From assembly GCA_028247315.1 (NCBI GenBank), contig JAOKFZ010000018.1:1-38499 (forward strand): DNA of 38,499 bases, read 5' to 3'. Shown here one piece after another: positions 8,336 to 16,098 of this stretch. Each line of letters opens with the position of its first letter. Position 1 is the stretch's first letter. The position numbers and the translations under genes are program-made. Below the pieces are notes generated by a model. That model was not told where the DNA came from, ran no database searches, and saw only the letters and a program-made list of their open reading frames with translations. The DNA is from Bacteroidia bacterium (GTDB lineage: Bacteria > Bacteroidota > Bacteroidia > NS11-12g > UBA9320).

Positions 8336-8956
8336 GTGAGTACAAAGAAAACCATTTATATCATTAGGCACGGAGAAACCGAGTACAATAAACGCGGAAT
8401 TATACAAGGAGGAGGTATAGATAGCGACCTCAATGAGACGGGAAAGAGACAAGCAGAACAGTTTCATAAAGCGTACCATCACATTGGTTTTGACCAAATC
8501 TATACCAGCGAGTTAAAACGCACACAGCAAAGCGTGGCTAATTTTGTAAAAAGTGGCCAGAAAATTAAAATAATCCCAGAATTTAATGAAATTAACTGGG
8601 GAATATTTGAAGGGCTAAAGGGCACACCCGATAGCCGAAAAGCCTATATGGCTATGACGGAAGACTGGAAATCAGGCTTATTGGACCGCTGTGTAGAAAA
8701 TGGAGAAACCCCGAATGAACTGCAACGTAGACAAATGATAGGTTTAGAAAAAATAATGGCCAATACAGATGAGGAGGTCGTATTAATCTGCATGCACGGA
8801 AGGGCCATGCGAAGCTTATTGTGCCTTCTCACTGACACTCCTTTGCAGCGTATGGACGAGTTTAAGCACAATAATCTTTGTCTCTACGTACTACAACAAA
8901 CAGGCAGTAAATTTGCTGTACAGCAGCACAACTGCAGTCAGCATCTTTGGATATAA
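8336..8956 (+). CDS. histidine phosphatase family protein
   Basis: Phosphoglycerate-mutase-like phosphatase of 206 residues. The catalytic RHGETEYN motif lies at residues 11-18 with the phosphorylated His at position 12; the second active-site His is in ICMHGRAMRSLL near residue 150, and TSELKRTQQS and NEINWGIFEG are further family signatures. GTG at 8336 is preferred because it places the motif right after a short strand and leaves about 30 bp to the divergent thioesterase; an in-frame TTG at 8315 would add seven residues. Substrates of this superfamily range from 2,3-bisphosphoglycerate and alpha-ribazole phosphate to fructose-2,6-bisphosphate and proteins, and nothing nearby specifies one. 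Confidence 0.88.
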   Translation: MSTKKTIYIIRHGETEYNKRGIIQGGGIDSDLNETGKRQAEQFHKAYHHIGFDQIYTSELKRTQQSVANFVKSGQKIKIIPEFNEINWGIFEGLKGTPDSRKAYMAMTEDWKSGLLDRCVENGETPNELQRRQMIGLEKIMANTDEEVVLICMHGRAMRSLLCLLTDTPLQRMDEFKHNNLCLYVLQQTGSKFAVQQHNCSQHLWI

Positions 8957-8982
8957 CAAAGCGATTAGACTCCTCACTATTC

Positions 8983-9360
8983 TTAGGCTACTTCTTGAAA
9001 ATTTCTACCCATAGATGGAACCATTTTATGTCTATACGTTGCCAATAACGCATGCGTGTTGGCAATATACGCTGATTGCATAGCTACTTCTCTATCTTGC
9101 CGCGTATTGAACCAAGCACTTTTGGCTATCAGATCATCCCAACATGTGCGTACTTCAAACCCGTACTGTCCCGCCATATTTTTACTCCGCGAAAAATTCG
9201 TCTGAAAACGCATGTGTACGCGAAGAATATCTACAAATTTTTCGCACTCTATGGCGGTATTGAATGTTTTGCTTGAGAGCAATAGCAGTTCATTCTCATC
9301 TTGCATTTTGAGGAGGTACTGAGTTTTGCTTTCTTGAATATAAAAAGTGGGTCTTTTCAT
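8983..9360 (-). CDS. YegP-like (DUF1508/UPF0339) small protein
   Basis: A 125-residue soluble protein without a signal peptide. It seems to hold two copies of a short beta-beta-alpha unit: residues about 3-48 (FYIQESKTQYLLKMQ...LLLLSSKTF...CEKFVDILR) and about 65-105 (YGFEVRTCWDDLIAKSAWFNTRQDREVAMQS). Each reads as a substrate-like strand, a second strand with a Ser-x-x-[FY], and a helix, as in the DUF1508/YegP family. The conserved residues of that family are diverged, so the assignment is moderate. Function of the family is unknown. It is convergent with the phosphatase gene. Confidence 0.55.
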   Translation of the reverse strand: MKRPTFYIQESKTQYLLKMQDENELLLLSSKTFNTAIECEKFVDILRVHMRFQTNFSRSKNMAGQYGFEVRTCWDDLIAKSAWFNTRQDREVAMQSAYIANTHALLATYRHKMVPSMGRNFQEVA

Positions 9361-9537
9361 GATGCTATTTTTAAATGTGTAACACTATTGTCGATCTACA
9401 GGCTTTATCCAGATATAATGATTATCATTTAATTGATAATTTTATTATCTATGCCCCTTATCCTAAAGTTAGTCCATAGTTTTGAACTACCAAATGCGTC
9501 CTAATTTTTTGCGAAAAATGAATTCTCTGTGAACATC

Positions 9538-9571
9538 TTGAAAAGTGAGTATACTCCACTCCTTAACTTTG
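9538..9571 (+). promoter_or_regulatory. candidate promoter of the M23 lipoprotein gene
   Basis: TAACTTTG at 9564-9571 matches the Bacteroidota -7 consensus and TTG at 9538-9540 could be the -33 element, with about 23 bp between. The predicted leader to the GTG at 9601 is about 25 nt. The rest of the 240-bp gap after the YegP-like gene shows nothing recognisable. Confidence 0.45.
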
Positions 9572-9600
9572 CACCTTAGCATATTTACATTAAACCAAAC

Positions 9601-11430
9601 GTGACAAAAAACACAACCCTATACTTCCTGTTTTTAGCAGGATCTTTGTTCTTATTTGCTACCTGCAAACAAGCCACTGATTCAGCCATAGAAGAAAAAA
9701 CTGAAATGGCCGCAGATGCTGCTGAAATAGAACACAACAATGATACTCGAAAAGCTATTCCATCTGAGGATAGCAAGGCTCCTGTCTCGGCGTATATTTT
9801 CAAACGAAATACCAATCCATACAGTCAATCCTATTTTCGTAACCCTTTTGATAGTGCTATTTACGTATCAGGTACGTTTTGTGAGTTGAGAGGAAATCAC
9901 TTTCACGCAGGACTAGACATACGCACTGGAGGCCGCCAAGGCTGGAAAGTACTTGCGGCAGCTGATGGATACGTAGAACGCATAAAAATAAGTACCGGCG
10001 GATACGGCAGAGTGATATACATACGCCACCCTAACGGGTTTACTACCGTATATGGACACCTACAAAAATTTAACGGTGCACTAGCCAACTACGTAAAAGA
10101 CGCACAATACAAGCAACGCACATTTGAACTAGAACTCTTTCCTAAGCGTGGTGAAATCAAGGTAACCAAGGGTCAAAACTTTGCTCTAAGCGGCAATACT
10201 GGAGGTAGTGGCGGACCACATTTGCACTTTGAGATACGCAACTCCAAAGGACAAAGCACCAATCCACTTCTACACGGCCTGAAGGTGAAAGATAACCTGA
10301 AACCCGAAATAAAACGTATCAGTGTGCATCGAAAAGACAAAGAGAGCCTATACAGTAAGGGAACATATCCGTATACCACATTTAGCAAGTGGAGTGACTA
10401 CGTAAAAAATAAAAAGACACTACGCCTTCAACCAGGAGCCTATAGTTTTGGCCTATTTACAGACGACTATTTTACTGATCGTAAGAATGTATTGGGTATT
10501 AACTACTGTTGGCTTACAGCCAACGACCAACTACTCTATGCATACCAGATAGAGAAATTTAATTTTGACCAAGGAAGGTATATCTATACCCATACAGACC
10601 CATACTTGAAATGGAAGGAAAAGAAAACATACTTCCGCTTATTCAAAGAAAGCTACAATCCCCTGCCATACTACCGCCAACGCCAAAAAGGTGAGATACG
10701 CATAAAACACGGCGATAGTGTGCGAATGAAACTATACATACAAGACTACGTAGGACTTACGGACTCAGCTACATGGATGGTGGTAGGAGATACATCAGGC
10801 AAGCAACTCCGTGCTGCTTTACCAGCCTACGAAGAAAAGCATCGTGTAGCAGGCAACACCTCTTTTGCCTTTTATGAGTGGGCTATTTCTGTTCCCAAAA
10901 AAGCGGTATACCACCCCTTTGATTTCACACTGGGTATAGCTAAAGCTAAGCCAAACGTACTTAGTAAAACACTGCAAATGCACTACGGATACACTCCGCT
11001 TCATACCTATATCAATGTAGACTATACCGTGCCAGCAAAATGGCTAAGTTATGGCGAAAAGTTGTGTGCAGTGAGTTTTGATGGCCAACGCACCTATTAC
11101 GAGGGTGGTACATTGAACGGTAATAAACTCCGTTTTAAAACTCGCTCATTGGGAGAATACGCTATCTCTTTTGACGATGAATCGCCCAAGATTACGGTAA
11201 AGAAATTTGGCAGACGATTCAAATTTAAGGTAACCGAAAACCTGAGCGGTATAGACCAAATCATCTGCTCGATAGACGACAAATGGATACTGGCCGAGTA
11301 CGAACCGAAGACCAACACGGTCTGGGGTGAGATTCCGGCATGGATAAAAGCAGGAAAATACGAATTCAAACTGATCGCAATAGACCATAAAAAAAACCGC
11401 AGCGAATACAAACGCAACATGCTTCTATAG
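9601..11430 (+). CDS. M23 family metallopeptidase, probable lipoprotein
   Basis: LytM-type zinc endopeptidase expected to cut peptidoglycan cross-bridges, or to activate such an enzyme, at the envelope. GTG at 9601 starts a hydrophobic signal (about 5-21) ending in a cysteine at 22; the residue before it is Thr, which is unusual for a lipobox, so lipidation is likely but not certain. The M23 core spans about residues 85-225. All zinc ligands are present: His102 and Asp106 in HAGLDIRTG, and His209 within GPHLHFE; the first His of HLH (207) is the usual catalytic partner, so the enzyme should be active. After the core come about 380 residues rich in Tyr, Lys and beta-strand pattern, without a motif I recognise, ending in an Ig-like part. 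This long C-terminal half is common in Bacteroidota homologues. Confidence 0.88.
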   Translation: MTKNTTLYFLFLAGSLFLFATCKQATDSAIEEKTEMAADAAEIEHNNDTRKAIPSEDSKAPVSAYIFKRNTNPYSQSYFRNPFDSAIYVSGTFCELRGNHFHAGLDIRTGGRQGWKVLAAADGYVERIKISTGGYGRVIYIRHPNGFTTVYGHLQKFNGALANYVKDAQYKQRTFELELFPKRGEIKVTKGQNFALSGNTGGSGGPHLHFEIRNSKGQSTNPLLHGLKVKDNLKPEIKRISVHRKDKESLYSKGTYPYTTFSKWSDYVKNKKTLRLQPGAYSFGLFTDDYFTDRKNVLGINYCWLTANDQLLYAYQIEKFNFDQGRYIYTHTDPYLKWKEKKTYFRLFKESYNPLPYYRQRQKGEIRIKHGDSVRMKLYIQDYVGLTDSATWMVVGDTSGKQLRAALPAYEEKHRVAGNTSFAFYEWAISVPKKAVYHPFDFTLGIAKAKPNVLSKTLQMHYGYTPLHTYINVDYTVPAKWLSYGEKLCAVSFDGQRTYYEGGTLNGNKLRFKTRSLGEYAISFDDESPKITVKKFGRRFKFKVTENLSGIDQIICSIDDKWILAEYEPKTNTVWGEIPAWIKAGKYEFKLIAIDHKKNRSEYKRNMLL

Positions 11431-11451
11431 TGGTATTTACAAAAAAGAAAA

Positions 11452-11479
11452 TGTATTTTTACACGAAAGTAAAAATACA
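11452..11479 (+). promoter_or_regulatory. perfect inverted repeat before the CX4CH lipoprotein gene
   Basis: An 11-bp perfect inverted repeat (arms 11452-11462 and 11469-11479, six-base spacer) ends three bases before the ATG at 11483. It has no T run after it, so it is not an ordinary terminator of the M23 gene 22 bp upstream. It could be an operator for a dimeric repressor or an RNA hairpin that masks the start; the sequence does not decide. Confidence 0.5.
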
Positions 11480-11482
11480 CCT

Positions 11483-11869
11483 ATGAAAAACATCAAACTA
11501 TTCTCTGTAGCTCTAATAATGAGCATAGCCATCATATTTACCTCTTGCAGTGATGATACAGACCCAGCACCTGTAGACCCCATAGTAGTAGATACTACTG
11601 ATACCACAACTACAAAGGCTTCTTACACCACTGACGTAAAGCCTATTTTTGACGGAAGCTGTACCTTTGTGGGATGCCACAATGTAGGGTCTGGAGTAGG
11701 TAGCCTAGCGACATATTTGGATGCCAAAGCCTATGGCGAAGGCGGCAGACTAATCGGTGCCGTAAAACACGAAAGTGGTTTTTCTCCTATGCCAAAAAAC
11801 GGAGCTAAATTAGCCGACGATAAAATTGCTTCTATTGAAAAATGGATAGCAGATGGATACACGGAATAA
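11483..11869 (+). CDS. small lipoprotein with cytochrome c-like CX4CH motif
   Basis: A 128-residue exported lipoprotein: signal peptide with the lipobox FTSC at residues 19-22, then an Asp/Thr/Pro-rich linker (23-45). The folded part starts with YTTDVKPIFDGSC, the standard opening of the small Bacteroidota/Planctomycete cytochrome c domains, and continues with a haem-type motif in which four residues (TFVG) rather than two separate the cysteines before CH. A Met in SPMPKNG (about residue 95) sits where the distal axial ligand is expected, followed by the usual C-terminal helix (KIASIEKWIADGYTE). It may therefore be a haem c protein of the periplasm or cell surface, or a relative that has lost haem. 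It is 52 bp after the M23 gene, behind a hairpin. Confidence 0.75.
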   Translation: MKNIKLFSVALIMSIAIIFTSCSDDTDPAPVDPIVVDTTDTTTTKASYTTDVKPIFDGSCTFVGCHNVGSGVGSLATYLDAKAYGEGGRLIGAVKHESGFSPMPKNGAKLADDKIASIEKWIADGYTE

Positions 11870-12159
11870 ATAGAAAACCGCTTTTTATTGGTCCAGGAAT
11901 TTCTTGTATACCAAATGGTCTACAACAGCTTGCGTGCTATGCTCTTTAGCATTGTCTTTCTCCGAGTCTACTATTCTACAACGAATGATAGAGAGAGTTG
12001 CTTAAAATCGCCTCATAAGATGATTTTGGGGCAAGTTGTATGCCGTAATCGTGGAGTAATATATAAGCCTACCGTTTTTGAAGTAACAACATCAGCTGGG
12101 TTAAAATTAATATTCCCTCTTATCCCAAACCTAATTTCTTTTTCTGTTGTTTTGTAAGT
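11870..12159. other. intergenic region with no supported gene
   Basis: About 290 bp between the CX4CH lipoprotein and bcp. On the minus strand, about 42 codons ending at a stop at 11885-11887 read like a protein C terminus (ending VVDHLVYKKFLDQ), but they are closed upstream by a stop near 12016 and match nothing I recognise; a worn gene remnant is possible. An 89-codon plus-strand ORF overlaps it and has no coding character. Confidence 0.3.
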
Positions 12160-12612
12160 ATGTCAATACCACAAATAGGAGAAAAAGCACCCGACTTTAG
12201 CGGAGTAAATCAAAAAGGAAAAACAGTATCGTTAGCCGATTTTGCGGGCAAGAAACTGGTACTCTATTTTTACCCGAAGGACGACACTCCAGGATGCACC
12301 GCACAAGCATGTAATCTTACTGAAAACCATAGGGCACTCCTAAAGCAGGGCTATGTTGTCTTAGGGGTAAGCCCAGATACAGAAAAACAACACATTAAAT
12401 TCATCGATAAGTACAAACTCACGTTTGACCTACTGGCAGATACCGAGAAAGAAACAATACAAGCCTATGGCGTATGGGTGGAGAAGAGTATGTACGGCCG
12501 CCAGTATATGGGTGTTGCCCGTACTACATTTATTATAGATGAAAAAGGCCTTATCATGGATGTGATAGAAAAAGTAAAAACCAAAGAGCATACTGCACAA
12601 ATACTAAAGTAA
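12160..12612 (+). CDS. bcp: thioredoxin-dependent thiol peroxidase (Bcp/PrxQ type)
   Basis: Cytoplasmic peroxiredoxin that reduces hydrogen peroxide and organic peroxides with thioredoxin as donor. The 150-residue protein has the Bcp/PrxQ layout: peroxidatic Cys46 in FYPKDDTPGCTAQAC and the resolving Cys51 five residues later, which is the atypical two-cysteine arrangement of this subgroup. APDFSG near the N terminus, VLGVSPDTEKQHIKF and the VARTTFIIDEKG motif support it. It starts two bases after an unrelated ORF end and has no obvious partner; its promoter is not evident. A weak 23-bp hairpin with one mismatch at 12648-12670 could end the transcript. Confidence 0.93.
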   Translation: MSIPQIGEKAPDFSGVNQKGKTVSLADFAGKKLVLYFYPKDDTPGCTAQACNLTENHRALLKQGYVVLGVSPDTEKQHIKFIDKYKLTFDLLADTEKETIQAYGVWVEKSMYGRQYMGVARTTFIIDEKGLIMDVIEKVKTKEHTAQILK

Positions 12613-12788
12613 GCACACACCTATATTACATACATCAACTACAAAGGGCTACTCCGCAATGCGAAGTAGCACTTCTGTTTTAACTAAAAAAAATATATAA
12701 AAACTCTATTCGTTAATACGTGCCCAGATGACAAAAATTACCCGCCATATACCAATGGACGAATGCATTTTACCAAAGGGAAAGTTCT

Positions 12789-13154
12789 CTAAAAAGGAAG
12801 GTCACCCTCTTGCTTTTTTCCTTCTCTCGTGAGGAGTAAAAATTCATTGGCGATTATTTCTGTAATGTACCGTTTGTTGCCATCCTTGTCATCCCAGCTG
12901 CGGGCAGTTAGTTTACCTTCAACCATTACTTCTTTGCCTTTGACCAGTAGATCTCCCATGAGCTCTGCGGTCTTACCCCACGCTACGATATTGTGCCATT
13001 GTGTGTCTTCAACACGCTCGCCTTTCTTGTTTACGTAGCTTTCGTTGGTAGCCATTGTAAACTTGGCTACACTGCTTCCCCCTTCTAGTTTTTTTACTTC
13101 TGGGTCCATACCTAAGTTCCCGATCAGTTGTACTTTGTTTCTTAATGCGTTCAT
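12789..13154 (-). CDS. ssb: single-stranded DNA-binding protein
   Basis: OB-fold protein that coats single-stranded DNA in replication, recombination and repair. The N terminus MNALRNKVQLIGNLGMDPEVKKL and the W-H-N-I-V-AWGKTAELM segment (about 53-66) are diagnostic, as is KGKEVMVEGKLTARSWDDKDG. At 121 residues it is short because the flexible linker is nearly absent, but the acidic C-terminal tip that docks partner proteins is kept as EGDLPF. Bacteroidota genomes often carry more than one ssb, so this could be the main copy or a secondary, phage- or competence-related one. It is convergent with bcp. Confidence 0.93.
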   Translation of the reverse strand: MNALRNKVQLIGNLGMDPEVKKLEGGSSVAKFTMATNESYVNKKGERVEDTQWHNIVAWGKTAELMGDLLVKGKEVMVEGKLTARSWDDKDGNKRYITEIIANEFLLLTREGKKQEGDLPF

Positions 13155-13531
13155 AATAATTTGCGTTTGTTAAATTGTGTTTGTTAAAAAAAATGTCTCT
13201 TGTGCTAGCCGCAACCAGCGATTATTACTTTGTGTTATTTGCGTTGTTTGTCCGAATCATACGTCTCTTTCAAAACAACACTGCAAATAGAATTCATCCA
13301 CCAAGCACCAAGCGAACATTAAGCATTTACTTACGCTTACAAGCAATTGCAAACGCTTACAAACGAATTAATGACTTGATTTACAATAATTTACGGACTG
13401 AAACAGCAATAGAAAATCTCCTGCTGTTCTTTTACTTTTTGTCTGGCTATTATGGTTAAACGGGGTATTTCAGACTTGAATAAACCCACGTAAACTACTT
13501 CAATCGTATCTTCCTGTGAACTCCTGTATTC
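13155..13531. other. ssb upstream region with periodic repeats
   Basis: A 377-bp gap. Next to the ssb start there is a twofold GTTTGTTAAA (13165-13174 and 13179-13188). Farther out, the 10-mer ACGCTTACAA occurs at 13333-13342 and 13353-13362, exactly 20 bp apart, in an AT-rich stretch. A 94-codon plus-strand ORF here overlaps the ssb leader and shows no protein signature, so I do not call it. No other gene is seen. Confidence 0.35.
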
Positions 13532-15019
13532 TTATTTTACCTCAGTAAAATTACGTACATCTTGCATAAATAGTAGGTTTGGCTTTTTGTCGCCTTTCAC
13601 TTTTAGCCCTTCTACGGTGAGTCCGTTCACATCATCCAAAACGAGTGCTGGTCTGTAGTCTCCCTTCTTTATTTTTATCTTCACGTTTTTCATGGTAAGC
13701 CCTTCTACGTGTCGCACATACAAGCCCCACGCTGGCAATTCTCCAAACATAGAAAACTCTGGATACGTATACGGCAGCTCGGGCACATCTCCTATTCTAT
13801 TGGTTGGCATGTTTGCATAGGCCGCATTACCTCTACCTGGGTATAGTATTGTAATGTCTTCTAAGGTAACATTCTGAACGGGAAAGCCCAGTATGCCCGT
13901 AATAGAAGAGGGCAACACATTGTGAAAGTAGGGCAAGGCAGGTCCTCTCATTTCATAGGCATAATCGGGTCGATTGAAAGGGACACTTACTTTGATTCTG
14001 CGTAGTGTGATGTTTTTCAATGTACCGGGCTGTTTCGCCCCTCTAATCTGGCCTATTCTAAGAAAGATGGCATTGCCTGTATTATGAGCTACAATGTCTT
14101 CTACCAATATATTTTCGAGTACTCCGCCTTGCATTGACTCTATGGCTATTGCGGACCTATAAGTATCATACACCTTGATGTTTCGCACTACGACATTGCG
14201 GATATGGCTCACCGTTGAGGTGCCAAATTTAATGGCACTGGCACTTGACCGCACGGTACAATCTGCAATGTAAATGCTATCGCAAAAATACGTACGGGTC
14301 CAATCTTCTGACTTGATACATATACCATCATCTGCCGCATTAATAGCACAGTGTGTAATGCGTACGTTTTTAGAGTCTACTATATCTATCCCATCATTGT
14401 TCCAATACGTATCACTATCCACCTTTACCCCGATTATTTCAACACGATTACATCGTTCGTAGGTCTGTACCCAACACGCTGAATTCTTGAAAGTAACATC
14501 AGTTATACGTATGTTATTACACTTATAGCTGTGCAACAGCTGGGGCCGTATGTTCCACTTAGGCCGTTTTTCTGTAAGGTTATAGTACGCACTATCTATC
14601 TCACTTGCATAGAATAGGCTATCTATTTTGAGGGATAAACGTGCACCCCTCCCGTCTATAGTACCCGAGCCGCTGATGGCAATATTATTCGCTTCATTGG
14701 CCTGTATGAGTGCTTTCCACTTGGCTACCCTGCGATAGTCTGTAGGAGACAGACTACCTAGAAGAATTGCGTTTTTTGTCACATGTAACGTAACTTTAGA
14801 TTTTAAAAAAATAGTGCCACTTACAAATCTGCCTCGTGGAATAATGACCCGACCCCCTCCCTGAGAAGATGCCTCGTCGATAGCTGCTTGTATAGCTAGG
14901 GTATTGATCGTATAGCCATCTCCTGTGGCACCGTAATCTACTATGGAATAGTCCTTGGCACATAGAGGACCATACACAAAACCCAAATATATAACCAATA
15001 CTATACTGAACTGCTGCAT
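13532..15019 (-). CDS. glycoside hydrolase family 28-like protein, secreted
   Basis: Right-handed beta-helix protein related to polygalacturonases and rhamnogalacturonan hydrolases (GH28). I start it at the ATG at 15019, which puts a normal signal peptide (MQQFSIVLVIYLGFVYG, cleavage near an AKD) first; a longer in-frame start at 15076 adds 19 unlikely residues. After YSIVDYGATGDG, the opening of all such helices, come many short coil repeats. The acidic active-site residues are present in NNDGIDIVDS and the following AADDGICIKS. The canonical GHG and RIK motifs are replaced by a SAIKFGT stretch and by AIAIES, marking a divergent subfamily common in Bacteroidota. Pectin backbone or side chain cleavage is inferred from family and from the GH106-like neighbour. 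The length, 495 residues, is normal. Confidence 0.85.
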   Translation of the reverse strand: MQQFSIVLVIYLGFVYGPLCAKDYSIVDYGATGDGYTINTLAIQAAIDEASSQGGGRVIIPRGRFVSGTIFLKSKVTLHVTKNAILLGSLSPTDYRRVAKWKALIQANEANNIAISGSGTIDGRGARLSLKIDSLFYASEIDSAYYNLTEKRPKWNIRPQLLHSYKCNNIRITDVTFKNSACWVQTYERCNRVEIIGVKVDSDTYWNNDGIDIVDSKNVRITHCAINAADDGICIKSEDWTRTYFCDSIYIADCTVRSSASAIKFGTSTVSHIRNVVVRNIKVYDTYRSAIAIESMQGGVLENILVEDIVAHNTGNAIFLRIGQIRGAKQPGTLKNITLRRIKVSVPFNRPDYAYEMRGPALPYFHNVLPSSITGILGFPVQNVTLEDITILYPGRGNAAYANMPTNRIGDVPELPYTYPEFSMFGELPAWGLYVRHVEGLTMKNVKIKIKKGDYRPALVLDDVNGLTVEGLKVKGDKKPNLLFMQDVRNFTEVK

Positions 15020-15132
15020 TTTATGCTGGCAATATACTTGTGTCAACTGACAATATTGTCCACATGCATTAATCAATTATCTCTGAAGACCATTTGGTTA
15101 ACTATCACTCTTGGTTGTAAGTTCGTAGCCAA

Positions 15133-16074
15133 GTGAACATTACTCACCTTATATCCTATGCAACTAAATCCCTATGCTGCGTTGCCTTGGGGTTTTGGAG
15201 TGGATGCTCACCCTCCTCAGAAGAACAGCAACAAACGGCACAACTGCCCCAAGCTCATGCATTACTGGCTACCGATTTTATGAGCTTGGCAGATTTTCAA
15301 TTGGTGGTAGCCTTACGCTACAGAAAAACTAAAGACTCTACACACGGTACGGTAGATCTAGAGTATAAAAACAATGGGCAAACAATAAGCAGCTCACTGT
15401 CTGATGGTGTGACACAAGGCGACATTTCTGATGCTCGCGATGGAAGTATTTGGGACAAAGTAAGACTAATCTGCTCGTCTCCCTATGCCGTATGGAACAG
15501 AAAAAAACTGAGCCAAATATATATGCTTGCAAGACACAGGCCGGCTCTCTTTGGAAAGAACGATGCTGCTTTTTATGACCTGGCACAAAGCACTATGCGT
15601 CAGATTGTCGTCACCGATGGAGCGTTCACTAATTTTCGGGATAGCTTAGAAAAAGGGTATATCAATACGTTCAATCATATTACTGCACAGGCTTTGATAA
15701 CTGCTTTGTACGATGAAAAAATAGCCAACTATGTGGCTACTGTACATGAACGACACCATATGCCGCAATTGGTATCTGGTCTGTTTAGCAAAGTACAGCT
15801 AAAGGACACGCTCAATTTTCCGGTAGACAACTACGTAGACATCATCAATAACGAACTCGGTCAGGAGCTCGGAAAGTTTTTGAAAGCTGAGCTTAACATA
15901 ACCAAAACGACCCAATGGACACCCCAACTTACTGCTGCTTTTTTGAATGCCCTACACGAATACTATGCTGCCTCATTTCAACTAACCTTAATACCCTACA
16001 CAGCACAAGATCCGATTATCATTCGGTTCTCTGATAAACTACAAACGATACAAAAAGGGAAGTCATATATCTAA
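15133..16074 (+). CDS. hypothetical lipoprotein of the glycan locus
   Basis: A 313-residue protein I do not recognise. A GTG at 15133 begins a signal with a basic start, a hydrophobic core (about 12-20) and a lipobox WSGC ending at Cys25, followed by a Ser/Glu/Gln-rich linker, so it is probably an anchored lipoprotein. The rest has an alternating helix pattern, several Tyr- and His-rich patches (ERHHMP) and no detectable catalytic motif. It is the first gene of a tight run, 24 bp before the GH106-like gene and divergent from the GH28-like gene (113 bp between starts), so a role in binding or handling the same glycan is likely but unproven. Confidence 0.75.
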   Translation: MNITHLISYATKSLCCVALGFWSGCSPSSEEQQQTAQLPQAHALLATDFMSLADFQLVVALRYRKTKDSTHGTVDLEYKNNGQTISSSLSDGVTQGDISDARDGSIWDKVRLICSSPYAVWNRKKLSQIYMLARHRPALFGKNDAAFYDLAQSTMRQIVVTDGAFTNFRDSLEKGYINTFNHITAQALITALYDEKIANYVATVHERHHMPQLVSGLFSKVQLKDTLNFPVDNYVDIINNELGQELGKFLKAELNITKTTQWTPQLTAAFLNALHEYYAASFQLTLIPYTAQDPIIIRFSDKLQTIQKGKSYI

Positions 16075-16098
16075 ATCTCACCCTTAACTCATCCTAAA

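Noticed and set aside
11888-12157. 89-codon plus-strand ORF and an opposing minus-strand tail near bcp
   Set aside because: The plus ORF has no coding character; the minus reading looks protein-like at its end but is only about 42 codons and matches no known family, so it is described as possible remnant only.
13175-13459. 94-codon plus-strand ORF upstream of ssb
   Set aside because: Overlaps the ssb leader, starts within a low-complexity stretch and has a Leu/Ile-rich, unpatterned translation.
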